Assembly (NCBI RefSeq): GCF_030272615.1
Contig: NC_081410.1
Span: 146,787,349 to 146,851,348 of the forward strand
Reading direction: 5' to 3'
DNA length: 64,000 nucleotides
Source of the DNA: Cryptomeria japonica
Lineage: Eukaryota > Streptophyta > Pinopsida > Cupressales > Cupressaceae
Positions 12,163 through 24,327 of the stretch are shown piece after piece. The translations under genes and the position numbers were made by a program. The notes beneath the pieces are model-generated. The model saw only the letters and a program-made list of their open reading frames with translations. It was not told the DNA's origin and searched no databases. Each line of letters starts with the position of its first letter. The first letter of the stretch is position 1.

Positions 12163-12496
12163 ATCTAAGTGCCAAAGCAGAAATGCCAAAAACCAAAAAA
12201 TTAACAATCTCCCAAAGAAATCAAAATACAGATATAGAGAGTAACAATCTCTCCCCCAATGAATAATCTCTCCCCAAAAGATAATGTGTTTTTCCATAGA
12301 TACCTCTCCCCCTTTGACATCAAATGCCAAAGCAATACAAAACCAAATACAATTAGTTCATAGAAATTATTACAAATACCAATTGTTATAACCAAATTTA
12401 TTCAATCTACTCCCCCTGAGAAGTATCTCTCCTTCATCAAAGCCGAAAAAAGGTTTCTCTATTAATTTTGTCGGTGTGATGCCATGCTCCAACTGT
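12163..12496 (-). other. C1 pol-to-LTR spacer with polypurine-like tracts
   Basis: On the minus strand this spacer contains three G-rich tracts: gggggag at about 12409, aaagggggagagg at about 12302, and ggggagag runs at about 12249-12275. Each resembles the polypurine tract of this Copia family. They correspond to three of the four tracts in C2 at 39377-39690. The fourth, LTR-adjacent tract is not preserved. Confidence 0.55.
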
Positions 12497-14040
12497 CTAA
12501 ATTTCTACCAGTGAGGGTATAACTCCAAGCTGCTCTCTTAGATATTCAAAAGTTTCCTTAGGCAAAGGTTTAGTAAAGATATCTGCAATTTGCTCTTTAG
12601 TATTCACATAAACCAATTTCACTTCTTTTGCTTCAACATTCTCTTTCAGAAAATTGAATTTGATAGAAACATGTTTAGTTTTAGAGTGAAATACCAAATT
12701 CTTTGATATATCAATTGTTGCCTTATTATCACAGTAAATGATTATAGGTTCTTTGCATTTTACCTTTATGTCCTTCAACATTTATTTAATCCATAATACC
12801 TGTGTACAATTAGTTGCTGCTCCAACATATTCTAATTCTTCTGTTGATAGTGATGTACAACTTTGTTTCTTGCTCAACCATGAAATTAGTCTGCTGCCAA
12901 GAAAAAATGCTCCGCCTGTGGTGCTTTTTCTGTCATCTACATCTCCTACCCAATTTGCATCTGTGTATGCACATAAATCAAAATTTTCATCTTTAGGATG
13001 CCATAAGCCAAGATTTGTTGTGCCTTGTAGGTACCGGAATATCCTTTTTACTGCTGATTCATGATTTTCTTTAGGATTACTCTGAAATCTTGAAACAATA
13101 CATACTGTATTCATAATATCAGGTCTTGTTTGTGTCAAATACAGTAAACCTCCTATCATAGATTTGTATCTTTTCTGATTAACAGGTGTTGATTCATCCT
13201 TGATTGATAGTTTATCAGTTGTAGTCATAGGTGTGCTTACCGGTTTAGAGTTTTCCATGCCAAATTTCTTAAGTAATTCCTTCAAGTACTTTGATTGATT
13301 TATGAATATACCTTTATCAGTCTGTGAAATCTACAATCCTAAAAAGAATTATATCTCCCCAATCATAGACATTTCAAATTCTTCCTGCATCTTATTATAA
13401 AGTCTTTACACAATCCATCTTCTCCTCCAAAAATGATATCATCAACAAAAACTTCAATAACCATGATGTCATCATTAGTCACTTTGTAATATAAGTTGTT
13501 GTCAGCATTACCTTTAGTGTAACCAAGCTTCAAAAGATATTTGTCCAATCTAGCATACCAAGCTCTAGGAGCTTGTTTCGATCCATATAAAGCTTTCCTT
13601 AACTTGCAAACCATATCTTTGTCATCTGTCAAAGAAAATCCATTAGGTTGTTCAATGTTAACTTCCTCTTCAAGATCACCATTCAAAAATGCACATTTAA
13701 CATCCATTTGATATAATTTATAGTTTTTGTGTACTGCAAAAGCTAAGAATAATCCGACTGCCTCAATTCTAGCTACTGGTGCAAAGGTTTCATTATAATC
13801 AATTCCTTCTTTTTGTGAATATCCCTTACACACTAATCTTGCTTTTTTTTTTATTACCTTACCATCTTCATTAAGTTTATTTCTGAATACTCATTTAGTT
13901 CCAATTACATTTTTGTTTTTAGGTCGAGGAACCAATGTCCATGTGTTATTCTTTTCAATTTGCTCCAATTCATCTTCCATAGCCTTAATCCAATGTTTAC
14001 CTTCACATGCCTCATTAATAGTTGTTGTTTCAATTTGAGA
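12497..14040 (-). pseudogene. C1 reverse transcriptase and RNase H (broken)
   Basis: Minus-strand pieces carry the Copia RT ([18 protein letters not shown] at 13891-13960, [34 protein letters not shown], and the catalytic FVDD box near 13450). They also carry the Copia RNase H ([56 protein letters not shown], and IYCDNKATIDIS through TKHVSIKFNFL to QIADIFTKPLP). Breaks occur near 13360, 13290 and 12781, so at least three frame interruptions separate the pieces. Domain order and spacing match the plus-strand C2 copy, which is closely related at protein level. Confidence 0.9.
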
Positions 14041-15333
14041 AATTAAACATACCTCTTCATTTGTCAGTCTTCCTCTAGTCATAACTCCTTGATACTTGTT
14101 CCCAATTATCTGACTTTCAGAGTGATTCAATCTTACATACCTGGGTGTATTCACTTGCTGTTGTTCTTCAGTCATTATGGAATTATCAGATGATGTCGGT
14201 GTGATTGGATCAACATTCTGTACTGGTGTACTCATTGTAGGTTCAGTTGTGATTATCTCAACTGTCGGTTCATAGTCCATAGACCTTCTAAACTATTCAT
14301 CAATCTTCACATTTGCACTTTCAATGATTTTCTGCAATCTCTTATTAAAACATCTATATGCCTTGCTCTTAGATGAATAACCAATAAATATTCCTTCATC
14401 ACTTCTAGGATCAAATTTGCCAATATAATCATCTCTCCTAATATAATATTTTCTTCCAAATATTCTAAAATATTTAAGAGTAGGAGTATTACCAAACCAT
14501 AGTTCATGAGGGGTCTTACCGGTTTCACCTTTGATGTGAACTCTGTTTAATGTATAAATAGTTGTATTCACTGCTTCTCTCCAATACACATGAGGTAGGC
14601 TAGCTTCTGATATCATGCTTCTAGCTACATCTAAAATAGTTTTGCTCTTCCTTTCCACAACTCCATTTTGCTAGGTGTCTGAGGTGCTGATAATTAGCTT
14701 CTGATTCCATTCACTTCACAGAATGTATTAAATTCCTTAGATGTGAATTCACCTCCTTGATCTGATCTCAAATATTTAATTTTCTCACTGGTTTCATTCT
14801 CTACCATCACATTCTAGAATAATCATCAATGATTAGCATAAAATATCTATCTCCTTGTAAACTTCTAGTTGTACTAATTTTCACAATGCAATCAAAATTT
14901 ACATGACAAAGTCTCTTATGCCATAGCTAACTTTCATCAATATGTGCAATCAAGCATGTCTTCTCATTGTTATTCAAATGAAAGATATTACCTCTAGTCT
15001 GATTACCAGTTGCTATTTCCATACCAGTTCTATTCATGATTTTGAATTACCATTCTTGAATTGTAATTGAAATCCCTTTTAAACTAATTAACCAACACTC
15101 AAAATATTATGCTTCAAATCTTCAACATAATAAACATTATCAGTGTTGTGCTTACCATCAAAAGATATAGTGCCTTTTCCTCTGATCAAACAAGCTTTGT
15201 CTTCTCCAAATCTTACTAGACCTCCATTATATTCTTGAAAGGTTAAGAATTTACTCTTATCACCAGTCATATGATGTGAACATCCACAATCAATGATCCA
15301 TTCATCCTTTCCTTCAATTTTAGCTACTAGAGC
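14041..15333 (-). pseudogene. C1 protease end, GAG-pre-integrase and integrase (broken)
   Basis: The protease active-site region reads IIDCGCSHHMTGDKSKF (near 15270-15300), where the usual DSG triad is DCG. The pre-integrase segment (GTISFDGKHNTDNVYYVEDL) ends in LSVG and is followed by a stop. The integrase core between 15060 and 14660 is fragmented by stops and frameshifts; the C-terminal part is open at 14658-14293 (ARSMISEASLPHVYWREAV, TPHELWFGNTPTLKYFRIFG). A linker at 13891-14280 leads to RT. Non-functional. Confidence 0.8.
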
Positions 15334-16422
15334 CTACTCTACCAGTTGAACAGTAGGTGTCAGTTGATCTTCTGTTATTGCAACAAAAGCCCATCCATTA
15401 TGTGTCGGTTCTTCATCAGAATCATCAGTAACTCCTTTATTAGCATAGTAACATGATTTGTCTCTATTCTTCTTAAATCTGTATCTCTGATATTTAGGGT
15501 TAGGCTTATATGTTCTTTTAGCTTCCTCCTGCAATATTGCATGTCTATCAGGACACCTAGATGCCATATGACCAATTTTATTGCAGTTAAAACATTTAAA
15601 TGGTGTTTTACCTTCATACTTACTTCCAATTGGACCTTTAGGCATTTTCCTTGCAAATAGTGCTTCAAGCTCTTTAAGTTCTTCATTCTCTTTTCTGATT
15701 TCTTCAAGTTCTCTAGCATAGAGTGCTTTCCAATCAAATTTTGATGATGATGATGATGATGATGCAGATGATGAAGCTTTGAAAGCCAAATCTGTCTTAA
15801 TTGTAGCAACATGACCAAATTCCTCAAGTTCAAAAGCTAAAAGTTTTCCAACCAAAGTATCTCTAGCTACTGATGCATTAGGCATTGTTCTCAATTCATT
15901 AATAGCAGTTACTTTCATTTTGTATGCCAGTGGAAATGCTCTTAAAACTTTAGAAGCAATTTCATCTTCACTTAAGGATCCTCCACAATATTGTATACCC
16001 AAAACAATTTCATTAACTCTTTCCATAAAAGCAGAAAACCTTTCATCTTCTTCCATTTTCAAATTTTCATACCTGACCCGGAAGCATTCCAATTTTGCAT
16101 TTTTGACAATGGTATCACCTTCATTCAATGTCTCCAATTTATCCCAAATAGCTTTAGCAGTAGATCAGTCTGATAAACCCATGATTTGCTGATCTGATAA
16201 TGTGCTCGAAAGTGCTTCTCTTGATTTGCAATCATTCTCCTGATCTTTAGCCAAGGTTGGTGGATTAGGTTGACTTTGTGTAGGACCAACAAAGACATTA
16301 TTTGCAACATCCCATATGTGTTTTCCAATGCAATTTAGATGAGTCTCCATTCTGATCTTCCATATACCATAGTTAGTTCCATCAAGCTTCGGACTGTCCT
16401 TCCTGATATAGTTAGTTGCCAT
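15334..16422 (-). pseudogene. C1 gag with CCHC zinc knuckle, one internal stop
   Basis: Translation starts at ATG 16422 (MATNYIRKDSPKLDGTNYGI), directly after the primer-binding region. It reads through the UBN2/retrotransposon gag domain to an in-frame TGA at 16165-16167, where C2 has an arginine codon. It then resumes in the same frame to 15334. The zinc knuckle CFNCNKIGHMASRC (CX2CX4HX4C) is intact near 15580-15620, preceded by a Ser-rich run (poly-Asp-like on the other strand) and a Glu/Lys coiled stretch. Gag would package element RNA. This copy is truncated by the stop. Confidence 0.85.
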
Positions 16423-16467
16423 AGAATCTCCTCAAGCTGTTAAACTTCTCCAAAAAGAGGACTTAGC

Positions 16468-16479
16468 TCTTATACAAAT
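16468..16479 (-). promoter_or_regulatory. C1 primer binding site (mutated)
   Basis: On the minus strand, TTTGTATAAGAGC follows the 5' LTR. It corresponds to the TGGTATCAGAGC (initiator tRNA-Met) site intact in C2, with two to three changes including the leading TGG, so priming would be impaired. Confidence 0.7.
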
Positions 16480-16480
16480 T

Positions 16481-17534
16481 GTTAGGACCTGGAGGCAACT
16501 GAGAAGGGGGGTGAATTAGTTGTCTATTAATTTCAACCCAAATATACTTTAACCAAACTTAGTGCATAATACCGGTAAACCAAACTTAATGTCGGTAGAC
16601 AGTTTAGCAGTTAATAACAGTACCGGTAAAGTTTAATGCATGAAACAAAAGACAAATAACATCCACAACACATAACACAGTTATTTGTACGTGGAAACCC
16701 TGTAAGGGGAAAAACCATGCTGGGAAACCTTACCCACAATCAGATGATACTACTACAGAGAGTATGTGTGTACAAATGGGGTCTGCACATGCAGAAAGGC
16801 CAACTACCTAGAGCTCACTGCTCAATCACAAAATGGGAGTTACACTGACTACAATTGGATGGTTAAATCTAATGATAATGTATTGCTCAAAATAGCATCT
16901 TCATATGCTGGATTCAGTACCGGTTAAGCTTTGATTGTCTTCTTCATACCTTCCTTGAATCTTCAAATGATGTCTGCGTGTATAGCTCTTCTTATATTTG
17001 CATATGCCTTTATTACAATCCTTTTTTCACCTTCTCTACATAATCTCACAAATGAGATCTTACATATATACCAAAACCTAAGACCAAATGTGTAGGTCAG
17101 CTCACTAAGAATATTATAATTAAATCAATTACAAATGAATCAATATGTGATGTATGATGTCGGCTCAATGCATTTACAATAATAACCAATCAATAAAACA
17201 TCTCCATAACATTTCGTGCTGATCTGGAATAGATAATGTTTGTCGATCCATAACCTAGACCTATTTGTCGATAACAACAAATATGCAAACTTGATTGTAC
17301 CAATAATCAAATCACCAAAACCAAGTGTCCAAACAATATCTTCGACATAACCAAGTAATCTATAGATGATAACAGATCATCCTCAGTGTCGAACAATATA
17401 ACCTATCCGTGAACCAAATACCGGTGACTGTGGATAAGTCATTGAACATGCCGGTGAACATAACCAAAGATCTCCAGAAGAATAAGTGTTGACATCAATG
17501 ACAAAACCAATGCAACACATCCATAATACCAACA
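16481..17534 (-). mobile_element. C1 5' LTR
   Basis: Begins TGTTAGGACC and ends ATAATACCAACA on the plus strand (TG...CA). It is flanked outside by CTCTC (17535-17539) and inside by the primer binding site. It matches the left LTR throughout. Confidence 0.88.
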
Positions 17535-17539
17535 CTCTC

Positions 17540-18395
17540 TTATAACACAAACTCAACACCCATACGCAAATTACATGAATATAACACCTATTTATACAAA
17601 TCATCAACCTTGACTACAAGGTCAGTCAAACCCTCAACACCTAATTACAAAATTACATCACACAATACATAAATCAACCACCAGACTAGTACAATGCCAT
17701 ACACGACATAGCATGGACCCAATCAACTCCTCAAAAGCACACCATTACCAAAAATCTCACCAAGATCAACCACAACACATTATACCATCAAAAATACCGC
17801 GTAACATGAAGAATTTCACCAAACCCATGAGATCACCAAGAACACACACAATGATAAATGCGTACCACCAAAACAAATAGGACATGATTAGGAAACACCA
17901 ACATGCATGTTAGAACCATCCACAATAGCTAGAGCAACACCACTTAATCAAATCATCATCGATCAATGTGCTAACACTCAAGAACACTTATCAGTAGCAA
18001 CTCGGACAAGAAAGATAACTTGCAGAGCATCAAATCATGAACCATCTAAAATGAAGATATAGACAAAGATCCCAAACATTCTCCCAAATCCACAACATAA
18101 TATATAATCATACCAGAGCACAACGGACCAAACACCAGAGCACTGCAACACTGAACACTAAAAACCAATCTCCATACCGAAATCGTCAACTTGATCAAAA
18201 TACCACATAGCATCATGGAATCAAAAAAGAATGAAGAATCTCAAGTTGATTCAACATAGCAAATAGATAAACCAACCAGATCAACTCATTGCAATCACTG
18301 GATCACCAAACAGCTCTTTGCAACAACAAAACACAGGAATATGTTGACATCAATGACAACAACATATCCTAGCAGCAGCAATATCCAACTGTTAT
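17540..18395 (-). mobile_element. C0 old Copia solo LTR, right part
   Basis: Continuation of the LTR that starts at 10612. Near its end it carries the gttgacatcaatgacaacaaca block, which corresponds to the start region of the C1 and C2 LTRs read in reverse. The end at about 18390 is followed by GTTAT, matching ATTAT at the left end with one mismatch. Removing C0 plus C1 rejoins the G1 protease reading frame almost exactly, which confirms the boundaries. Confidence 0.7.
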
Positions 18396-19740
18396 CAGTA
18401 CTCCCACTATCTATAATAACATTACATAATTTTTCTTGACACTTGCATCTTGTCCTGAATAGGTTCTTTCTTTGATTAGATGCATTGTCTTAATTCACCA
18501 ATGCTCTTCTTGTCACTAGGACTTCACCTCTTTCAGCTTCTTCTAATTGTGATGATTCAACATCCTCAATAACATTTGCAACTCTCACTTTGCCTTCATT
18601 TCTTCTTCTTCTTCTGTCTCCATGTTCTGGATATTCGTATGCTTTATGTCCTCCACATTCATAACAAGTTATTGTAGCTTTCTCTTCCAAACCCTCTACT
18701 CAACCTTCCTCTTCCTCTGGTGTTTTTTCCATGAGGGTAGGAGTCATCTTCCCTCTGATTTTTATTGTTGCCATGCTCTTCAAATTCCTGATTTTTCTAG
18801 TTTGAGTCCTCATCCCAATCTCCATATGATCTTCCCTCTTTCTTTCCATCTCGGCCTCTTCCTCTCTATTTATTTTTAAATCTTTTGTTCATTTTCTCTT
18901 CAATCTTTAAGGAAATTTGGTATGCATCTTCCATTGTAAGGACTCTCACCAAAGTCATTTCTTCTTGTATGCTTGGCCTCAAGCCATTAATATACCTTGC
19001 CGCCTTTTCCTAAGTTGCTTTATCATGCCTGGTTCTAATGAGGATTATGTGAAACTCCTCTATATACTCTTTTATTGTCTTGGCTCCTTGTTTCAATCCT
19101 TGCATCTTCTTAAGTAGATCTAATTCATAGTCTACAAGAATGAACTGTCTCTTCATTTTCTCCACCATTTTGTCCCACTTTGTGATTCTTTCTTTCCTTT
19201 TCTTCCTCTTTCCAATTGGACTTCTCTCCACCAAATTGAATCATGTCCCTTTAACTTGGTTTTAGCAAACCTCACTCTATTAGGATCTTCTGATTTCCTC
19301 AAACTCAAAATACTCCTCCATGTTATTCAGCCAATCTACCAATTCTTTTGGATTTAAATTCACACTAAATGTAGGAATTTAGATCTTGGGTCTTTTTCCT
19401 ATCCTTGATAACACAATCAGCAATGGGTCATTTCCAACTGTTGTCGCTACTTCTCTTTGCTCAATTGTTTGGCTAGCATTCTCTGAAATCTCTTCTTCTT
19501 CATCACTCTCTAGGTCTCTTATTATTGTGAACCCTCTTCTAATCTCCTCTTGTAAAGTTTCAACCTGCCTTCTCAAGGCTATAAAATCATCATCATGAAC
19601 AAAATTATCATCTCTTCCTTTACCTCTAACTCCAACTGTACCCCAAACACGTGGGAGTCCTCTTGCATTCATTATTTCAACACCCACAAACTTGACCTTG
19701 GTACAAGTTGGCTCCCTCTGGTGAATCTACCTGCACACTT
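18396..19740 (-). pseudogene. G1 gag and start of protease (broken)
   Basis: On the minus strand, from right to left: an N-terminal helical region with an acidic run (LESDEEEEISENASQ, frame 19687-19379); a retrotransposon gag segment (MKRQFILVDYELDLLKKMQGLKQGAKTIKEY, abridged, 19234-19010); and a zinc knuckle CYECGGHKAYEYPE (frame 18690-18490), a CX2CX4HX4C pattern with the last Cys changed to Tyr. The protease active site IDSGST lies at about 18400-18415 and is cut there by C0. Multiple stops and frame changes separate the pieces. Confidence 0.75.
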
Positions 19741-19745
19741 AGAAT

Positions 19746-19763
19746 CTTCTACCTATGATATCA
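19746..19763 (-). promoter_or_regulatory. G1 candidate primer binding site
   Basis: On the minus strand TGATATCATAGGTAGAAG lies next to the LTR end. It resembles the TGGTATCA... initiator tRNA-Met site used by many plant gypsy elements, with a G to A change at the third base. Confidence 0.5.
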
Positions 19764-19764
19764 C

Positions 19765-19901
19765 TGATGCAGTGAGGATACACACAAAATTTCTATCAAA
19801 CACAAACTTATACATCCCAAATCAAAAACCACACTGAACAATGAAACCGATTCAAAATTTGCACAATGAATTCATGAGATCTTTATACCGTGTTTACTAA
19901 T
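19765..19901 (-). mobile_element. G1 5' LTR, truncated by T1 insertion
   Basis: About 137 bp matching the first 145 bp of the 8646-9465 LTR. Identity ends at tttactaat, where the T1 LTR begins with TGTAGACACC. The missing remainder of this LTR was not recognised anywhere to the right, so the far border of T1 is lost or outside the window. Confidence 0.75.
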
Positions 19902-20800
19902 TGTAGACACCTAAATTTGGCTAAGTAATTTAATCAAATTTAAATCCTATTCATCCAATTAATTAATCTAATTAATTAATTTCCCTATCACTTTCTTCTA
20001 ATTAATTAATTCCTAATTAATTAATCTCCCAATCCTATTCTTCTAATTAATTAATCCAATTAATTAATTCCCCAACCCGTTTCCTCCTAATTAATTAATT
20101 ATCCTTGTTGTCCATCCCTTTTGATTAATTACTTTAATTAATTAAATATCTCCTTTCCACACCCATGGATTAATTAATTTAATTAATTAATTTGGTTCAA
20201 ATTCCTATTTGAGAACATGGCTCCTAAATTTTCTCCCTAACCTCCTTCCAATCCTGTCCTTCCAACTAACATTATCCTATCCCTTCTAACCTCCCACACA
20301 TGTGTGCACATCCTAACCAATTCCTAATTTTGGGGAAAATGTCTTATTTTGGGTGGCCTTTTCCAAAATGGACATGTGTCCTTAGGGACACATGTCACTC
20401 TTCCTATTTTTGGGTGGCTTTTCCCAAAATAGACATGTATCCTCATGGACACATGTCATTCCTTTTCCATCTAGCTGAGCCACTTGTCCTTTTTTGGAGG
20501 ACAAGTGTTTCCTCTTCACCTCCCCTTCCCTTCCTCATCTTGCCTACTTAATTCCTCCATTTTTAGACCAAAACCTCTTTGATCCACTTTCCATACATCA
20601 TACTATTACTCTACTAGAATTATCACTTAACCCATCCTTTATCATTTTCATCCATCAATCCATTATCATTTGCATTTTCTATCATGGAGAAATATCGAAC
20701 ATCCGAAGCTACATCATGAGAACACATCCAATCACAGAATAATCAAATTCAAGTGAGCATTTGGTTTGTAGTTGTGTTATTGTTTTCATGCTTGTTTTGA
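19902..20800 (+). mobile_element. T1: 5' LTR of a Tat-like element (3' limit uncertain)
   Basis: Starts TGTAGACACC immediately after the truncated G1 LTR. It has a run of ttaattaatt-rich sequence over its first 300 bp. This layout matches the T2 LTR, which starts TGTAGACG on the minus strand and also has a TTAATTAA-rich first part. The LTR end and primer site are not clear; 20800 is a guess based on where the AT-rich and C-rich LTR texture ends. The ORFs in 20300-20740 have no motifs. Confidence 0.55.
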
Positions 20801-22140
20801 TTTTATCATTCTAATATTGAGGTGTATGATTTATTGTGATACATGCATGTCAAAGACACCCCTCATGTACCCCCCAATTTGAGATAGAAAATTTCTCAAG
20901 ATCTTTGGGTCTTTAGAAATTTGAAGCTTGGCATGCCCAAGAAGTGTGTGTCGAGGATGGAGCCAATGCTTCCAGGCTTCTATCTATCCAGTTGGATGTG
21001 GTATTTTATGGTTAGGAGATTCAACAAGTATTGTCATTTGACTATCATAGGAAGTGCATGACTATTTTATTGCGTTCTATCATTCGTATGTGCTTGTTCT
21101 ATTTGTGTCACAATGATCTTTTGCCAAAATCAATATTAGTCATCAAACACATCACATTTCACACATTCCTAGTTGTTGATGTCCTATAGCGAGTTTGCTT
21201 CCTCGTATAGCAAGAATGCCTCTATCTTGAGCTAGATTGACATACTTAGCATAGTCACTGTCATTTGAACTCTCGAGGGTTTGCTCTTTACTCTAGCAGG
21301 TTTGCTATTAGTCTCACGTATCTTTCATGATCTTGTGCTTAGACATCATTAAGGTGTCGTTATGTTGTTTGCATTGCCTTAGAAACTACTTGATTCCTCA
21401 ACTATTAGTTATCTTCCTGATCTTGGTCTTAGACATCATCACATTGCCAAAATTTTGTCTGTTGTTTTTTAACTCTTCAGTTGTTAGGATCTATCTCGGT
21501 GATCTTGGTCTTAGAATTTGTCTCGTTGTTGAAGTGTTGTCTACATTACATTAAAAATCTCTTGAGTTTTTAGCAGTCAGTATCTATCCTTATGTATTCT
21601 GAGTCTTAGATATTATTGTGCTAGCCAAGTGTTGTCCTTGGTTTGCTAGTTCACTTTCGATCGATATCTTTGGCTCTTCACTTTTTTATTCTAGTTTGAG
21701 TTGTAGTATCCCACTTTGCATCCAGATGCTACTGATTATTTATTAGATGACTATTTGTCTCATATCTCTCAGCATCCAAGTTATTATCCTCGTCATCACT
21801 AGTTTCATAGCTCTTTGGTCATCTCTTTGCAATTTCGATTGGTTTAGTTATCAGAGTAGTTGCTTTTTACCATGATCGATCTTTCGTTATCTTTCTTTGT
21901 CACTATCATCCATCATCATCTCTCATCCCCCAGTTTGTGTCATCATTTCCTTCTCCTTAGGTCATCAATCTAAACATCAGCCATCCAAAATCAAACATCA
22001 AAATTCATCCACTTTATAGCTTCATCAAATGTTAGTCCCCATCCTAGTCTAAGCTGGTCATTCATCCTATTTTGAGCTTTGGTCTATCGTCCATTCTCAT
22101 CTTTCATCTCTCCAACTCATCAACTAATCATCATGTTGCA
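20801..22140 (+). other. T1 leader or decayed internal region
   Basis: Repeated phrases such as cttagacatcat, gtcttagaca and tctatctcggtgatcttgg recur at about 80-100 bp spacing between 21330 and 21620, suggesting an eroded tandem repeat. No coding domain is recognisable. Confidence 0.4.
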
Positions 22141-22769
22141 ATTTTGTTATGATAAGTTTGGTCATCCTTCATTTTCTTCCACTTCACCCTATGTCAATGA
22201 TGACGAGGATACGAGTGATCAACCTGATGACACAGATGTCTAAGTCATATCTCAATCGTATTAAGATGAGTATGGTCATCCCTCATTTTCTTCTACTTCA
22301 CCCTATGTCAATGATGATGAGGGTATGGTTGATCAACCCAATGAGACAGATCTCCAAGTCGCATCGCAATCTTATCTAAATTCTCCATCTGATTCTAATC
22401 TACCATCCTATCTCAAACCTTCATCTAATCCTAATTCGCCATCATTTTTCACACAAGATGCGACTGGGGGCATGAATTACATAATTCCATTATCATTTGT
22501 GCCCCCATTCATCCAAACAGTGCCACAAGTGGTCTGTGCTCCACAATATCAATCTCAAGTAACATCACAACTTGTTGTTTCAAAACCACGATTCAGTTAT
22601 CTATAGGCGTCGCCTTCACATATTGTTGTGATGAACATTCATGAATAAGAACATGTCACCAGTCGCAATCCTTCATCTGATCTAAATCCTCTACCATCCA
22701 CTTCCTCCTATCTTAGTCCACCATCCACCGCATCTTGTCTCACTCCACCAGCTTCCCTTCTAATGTAGA
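22140..22769 (+). pseudogene. T1 Ser/Pro-rich gag-like remnant with internal duplication
   Basis: The plus-strand frame reads GHPSFSSTSPYVNDDE twice, about 110 bp apart (22160 and 22270). It then continues QPNETDLQVASQSYLNSPSD into a Ser/Pro/Asn-rich disordered stretch to about 22600, with scattered stops before and after. This looks like the low-complexity N-terminal part of a retroelement gag. No capsid or zinc-knuckle motif is seen, so assignment rests on context within T1. Confidence 0.4.
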
Positions 22770-24327
22770 GTGAATTGTCTCTCACCGGTTTGTGTTACCT
22801 TGTCTAGGTATCTCCTCCAAGCTACACAAGAACCATCCAATGATTCTACACCTCACACCCTCCAAGGGTCCACAATAATTACACTCTCTAGCCTTCCCAA
22901 GGTCCTTAGGCTAGGATAAGCACTTGTTGTTTTGTGAGTTCCATTTTCTTGGTTAGGAGACCTTGTTTTCCCACTCCCTTTCACACTCAATTGGAGAGTT
23001 CAACCCCTCTACCACATGATCTTCATTCCCCACACTACACACATTAGGATGGATTATTTTAGAATGATTCCCAACCCTATTCCTTATTCAAGATCTTTGA
23101 CACTTATCAGTTTGGTGTTTTACAAACAAACTGCACTTTTAGGCCTAACCGAAGACCTAATTCCAATAGCCCTGTCAGCGGGGTATTATGCATTTACCAG
23201 TTTAACTTCCTTAACAAACCTATGAACTCTCTTACATTACAAACAGCCTTTTGGGTTTTACATACAATATTTCAAAACCATAGGTGGGTTTTGTCATTAA
23301 CATATCTAACCCTTACCAGTTAATTAGGCCTAATTGCCCCTTTCTAGGCCTGAAAAGTAGGGATTGGTTAAAACTCCTTCACCGTTCTGATTGACTTTGT
23401 GAACTGATGTTGGTTTGATTTTTTTACTTTCATATGGAATTCCAAACCAATAATACTTCACCTCCACCCACCGGACTCACCCAATTAGGGCCTATTATCC
23501 ATGATTCCTAATGCCTGCCAACTCAACGTGCCAAGCCTAGGGTATGGTGGCAAATATTTGTTTTGGCTTCCCTTGACTCAAAACCAAAAATAAAACATAG
23601 AATACATTGCAACCTAACATTCCACAAAATTTCAGAGTGGGTATCCACCATGGAACGTTAGGTTGGAACCATTTTGGTCTCAAAACCCTGGTTTTTAGGG
23701 CTCTTGAACCCGCCTGCAAGAAAATGAAGATTATTCACAAACTACAACACTTCAAGACTCCAAATCAAAAAAAATAGAAGGTAAGACACCATTATAACAA
23801 TCCATGATCCTATCTTGGATGTGGCAATCTGTAAATGTCATACAAACTTGCACAGAACAACAAAAACTCGGAAGAACACACACAAATGGGAAACCAAAAC
23901 TTGTCTATTTGCTACAGATCTTCAACAACCGATTATCATCAGTCTTTCCAAGCCTTATACTGGCCTTGGAGTAGTTACATATGCTCACAACCGAATTTGT
24001 CAACCAACTAACCGTTGGTGTATGAAAATGTTGCAAAGTTGCTATGAGCAACTTTTGCAATTTGTTGCATAGGTGAGAAACTTTGCTCAAACCCAAACTT
24101 GGTAACATCAACCAACCTACATTAACCAAAAAAAAACTTATCCTATTAAGTGCTCTACTTGGCACCCTTAAGATCTCACATGCCAACATTGGCCAAACAA
24201 AGACTCTTAGGGCCCTTACAATCATTTGAGCACACACTGAATGGCCTCTTGGCCTTATTACAAAACTAAAAACATGATTCCAACATCCTGGAAACAAACT
24301 CCACAAAATTTGCTAAGTGCCCCTACA
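22770..24327 (-). mobile_element. Possible solo LTR inserted in T1
   Basis: This block interrupts the Ser/Pro-rich coding texture on either side. On the minus strand it would start TGTAGGGGCACTTAGC (plus end 24327), a form common for plant gypsy LTRs. The left limit near 22740-22780 is unclear and no target duplication could be confirmed. It contains no coding domain. Alternative: a non-coding spacer of T1 itself. Confidence 0.35.

Larger units (their letters stand above)
11101..17539 (-). mobile_element. C1: full-length minus-strand Ty1/Copia element
   Basis: Bounded by two LTRs of about 1.05 kb and by the 5-bp target duplication CTCTC (11101-11105 and 17535-17539). Internal order on the minus strand is gag, protease, integrase, RT, RNase H, as expected for Copia. 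All coding parts contain stops or frameshifts. It inserted into the older C0 LTR, and the flanking sequence rejoins cleanly across the duplication. By eye the two LTRs differ at about 5% of positions in the first 270 bp, nearly all transitions. Confidence 0.9.
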
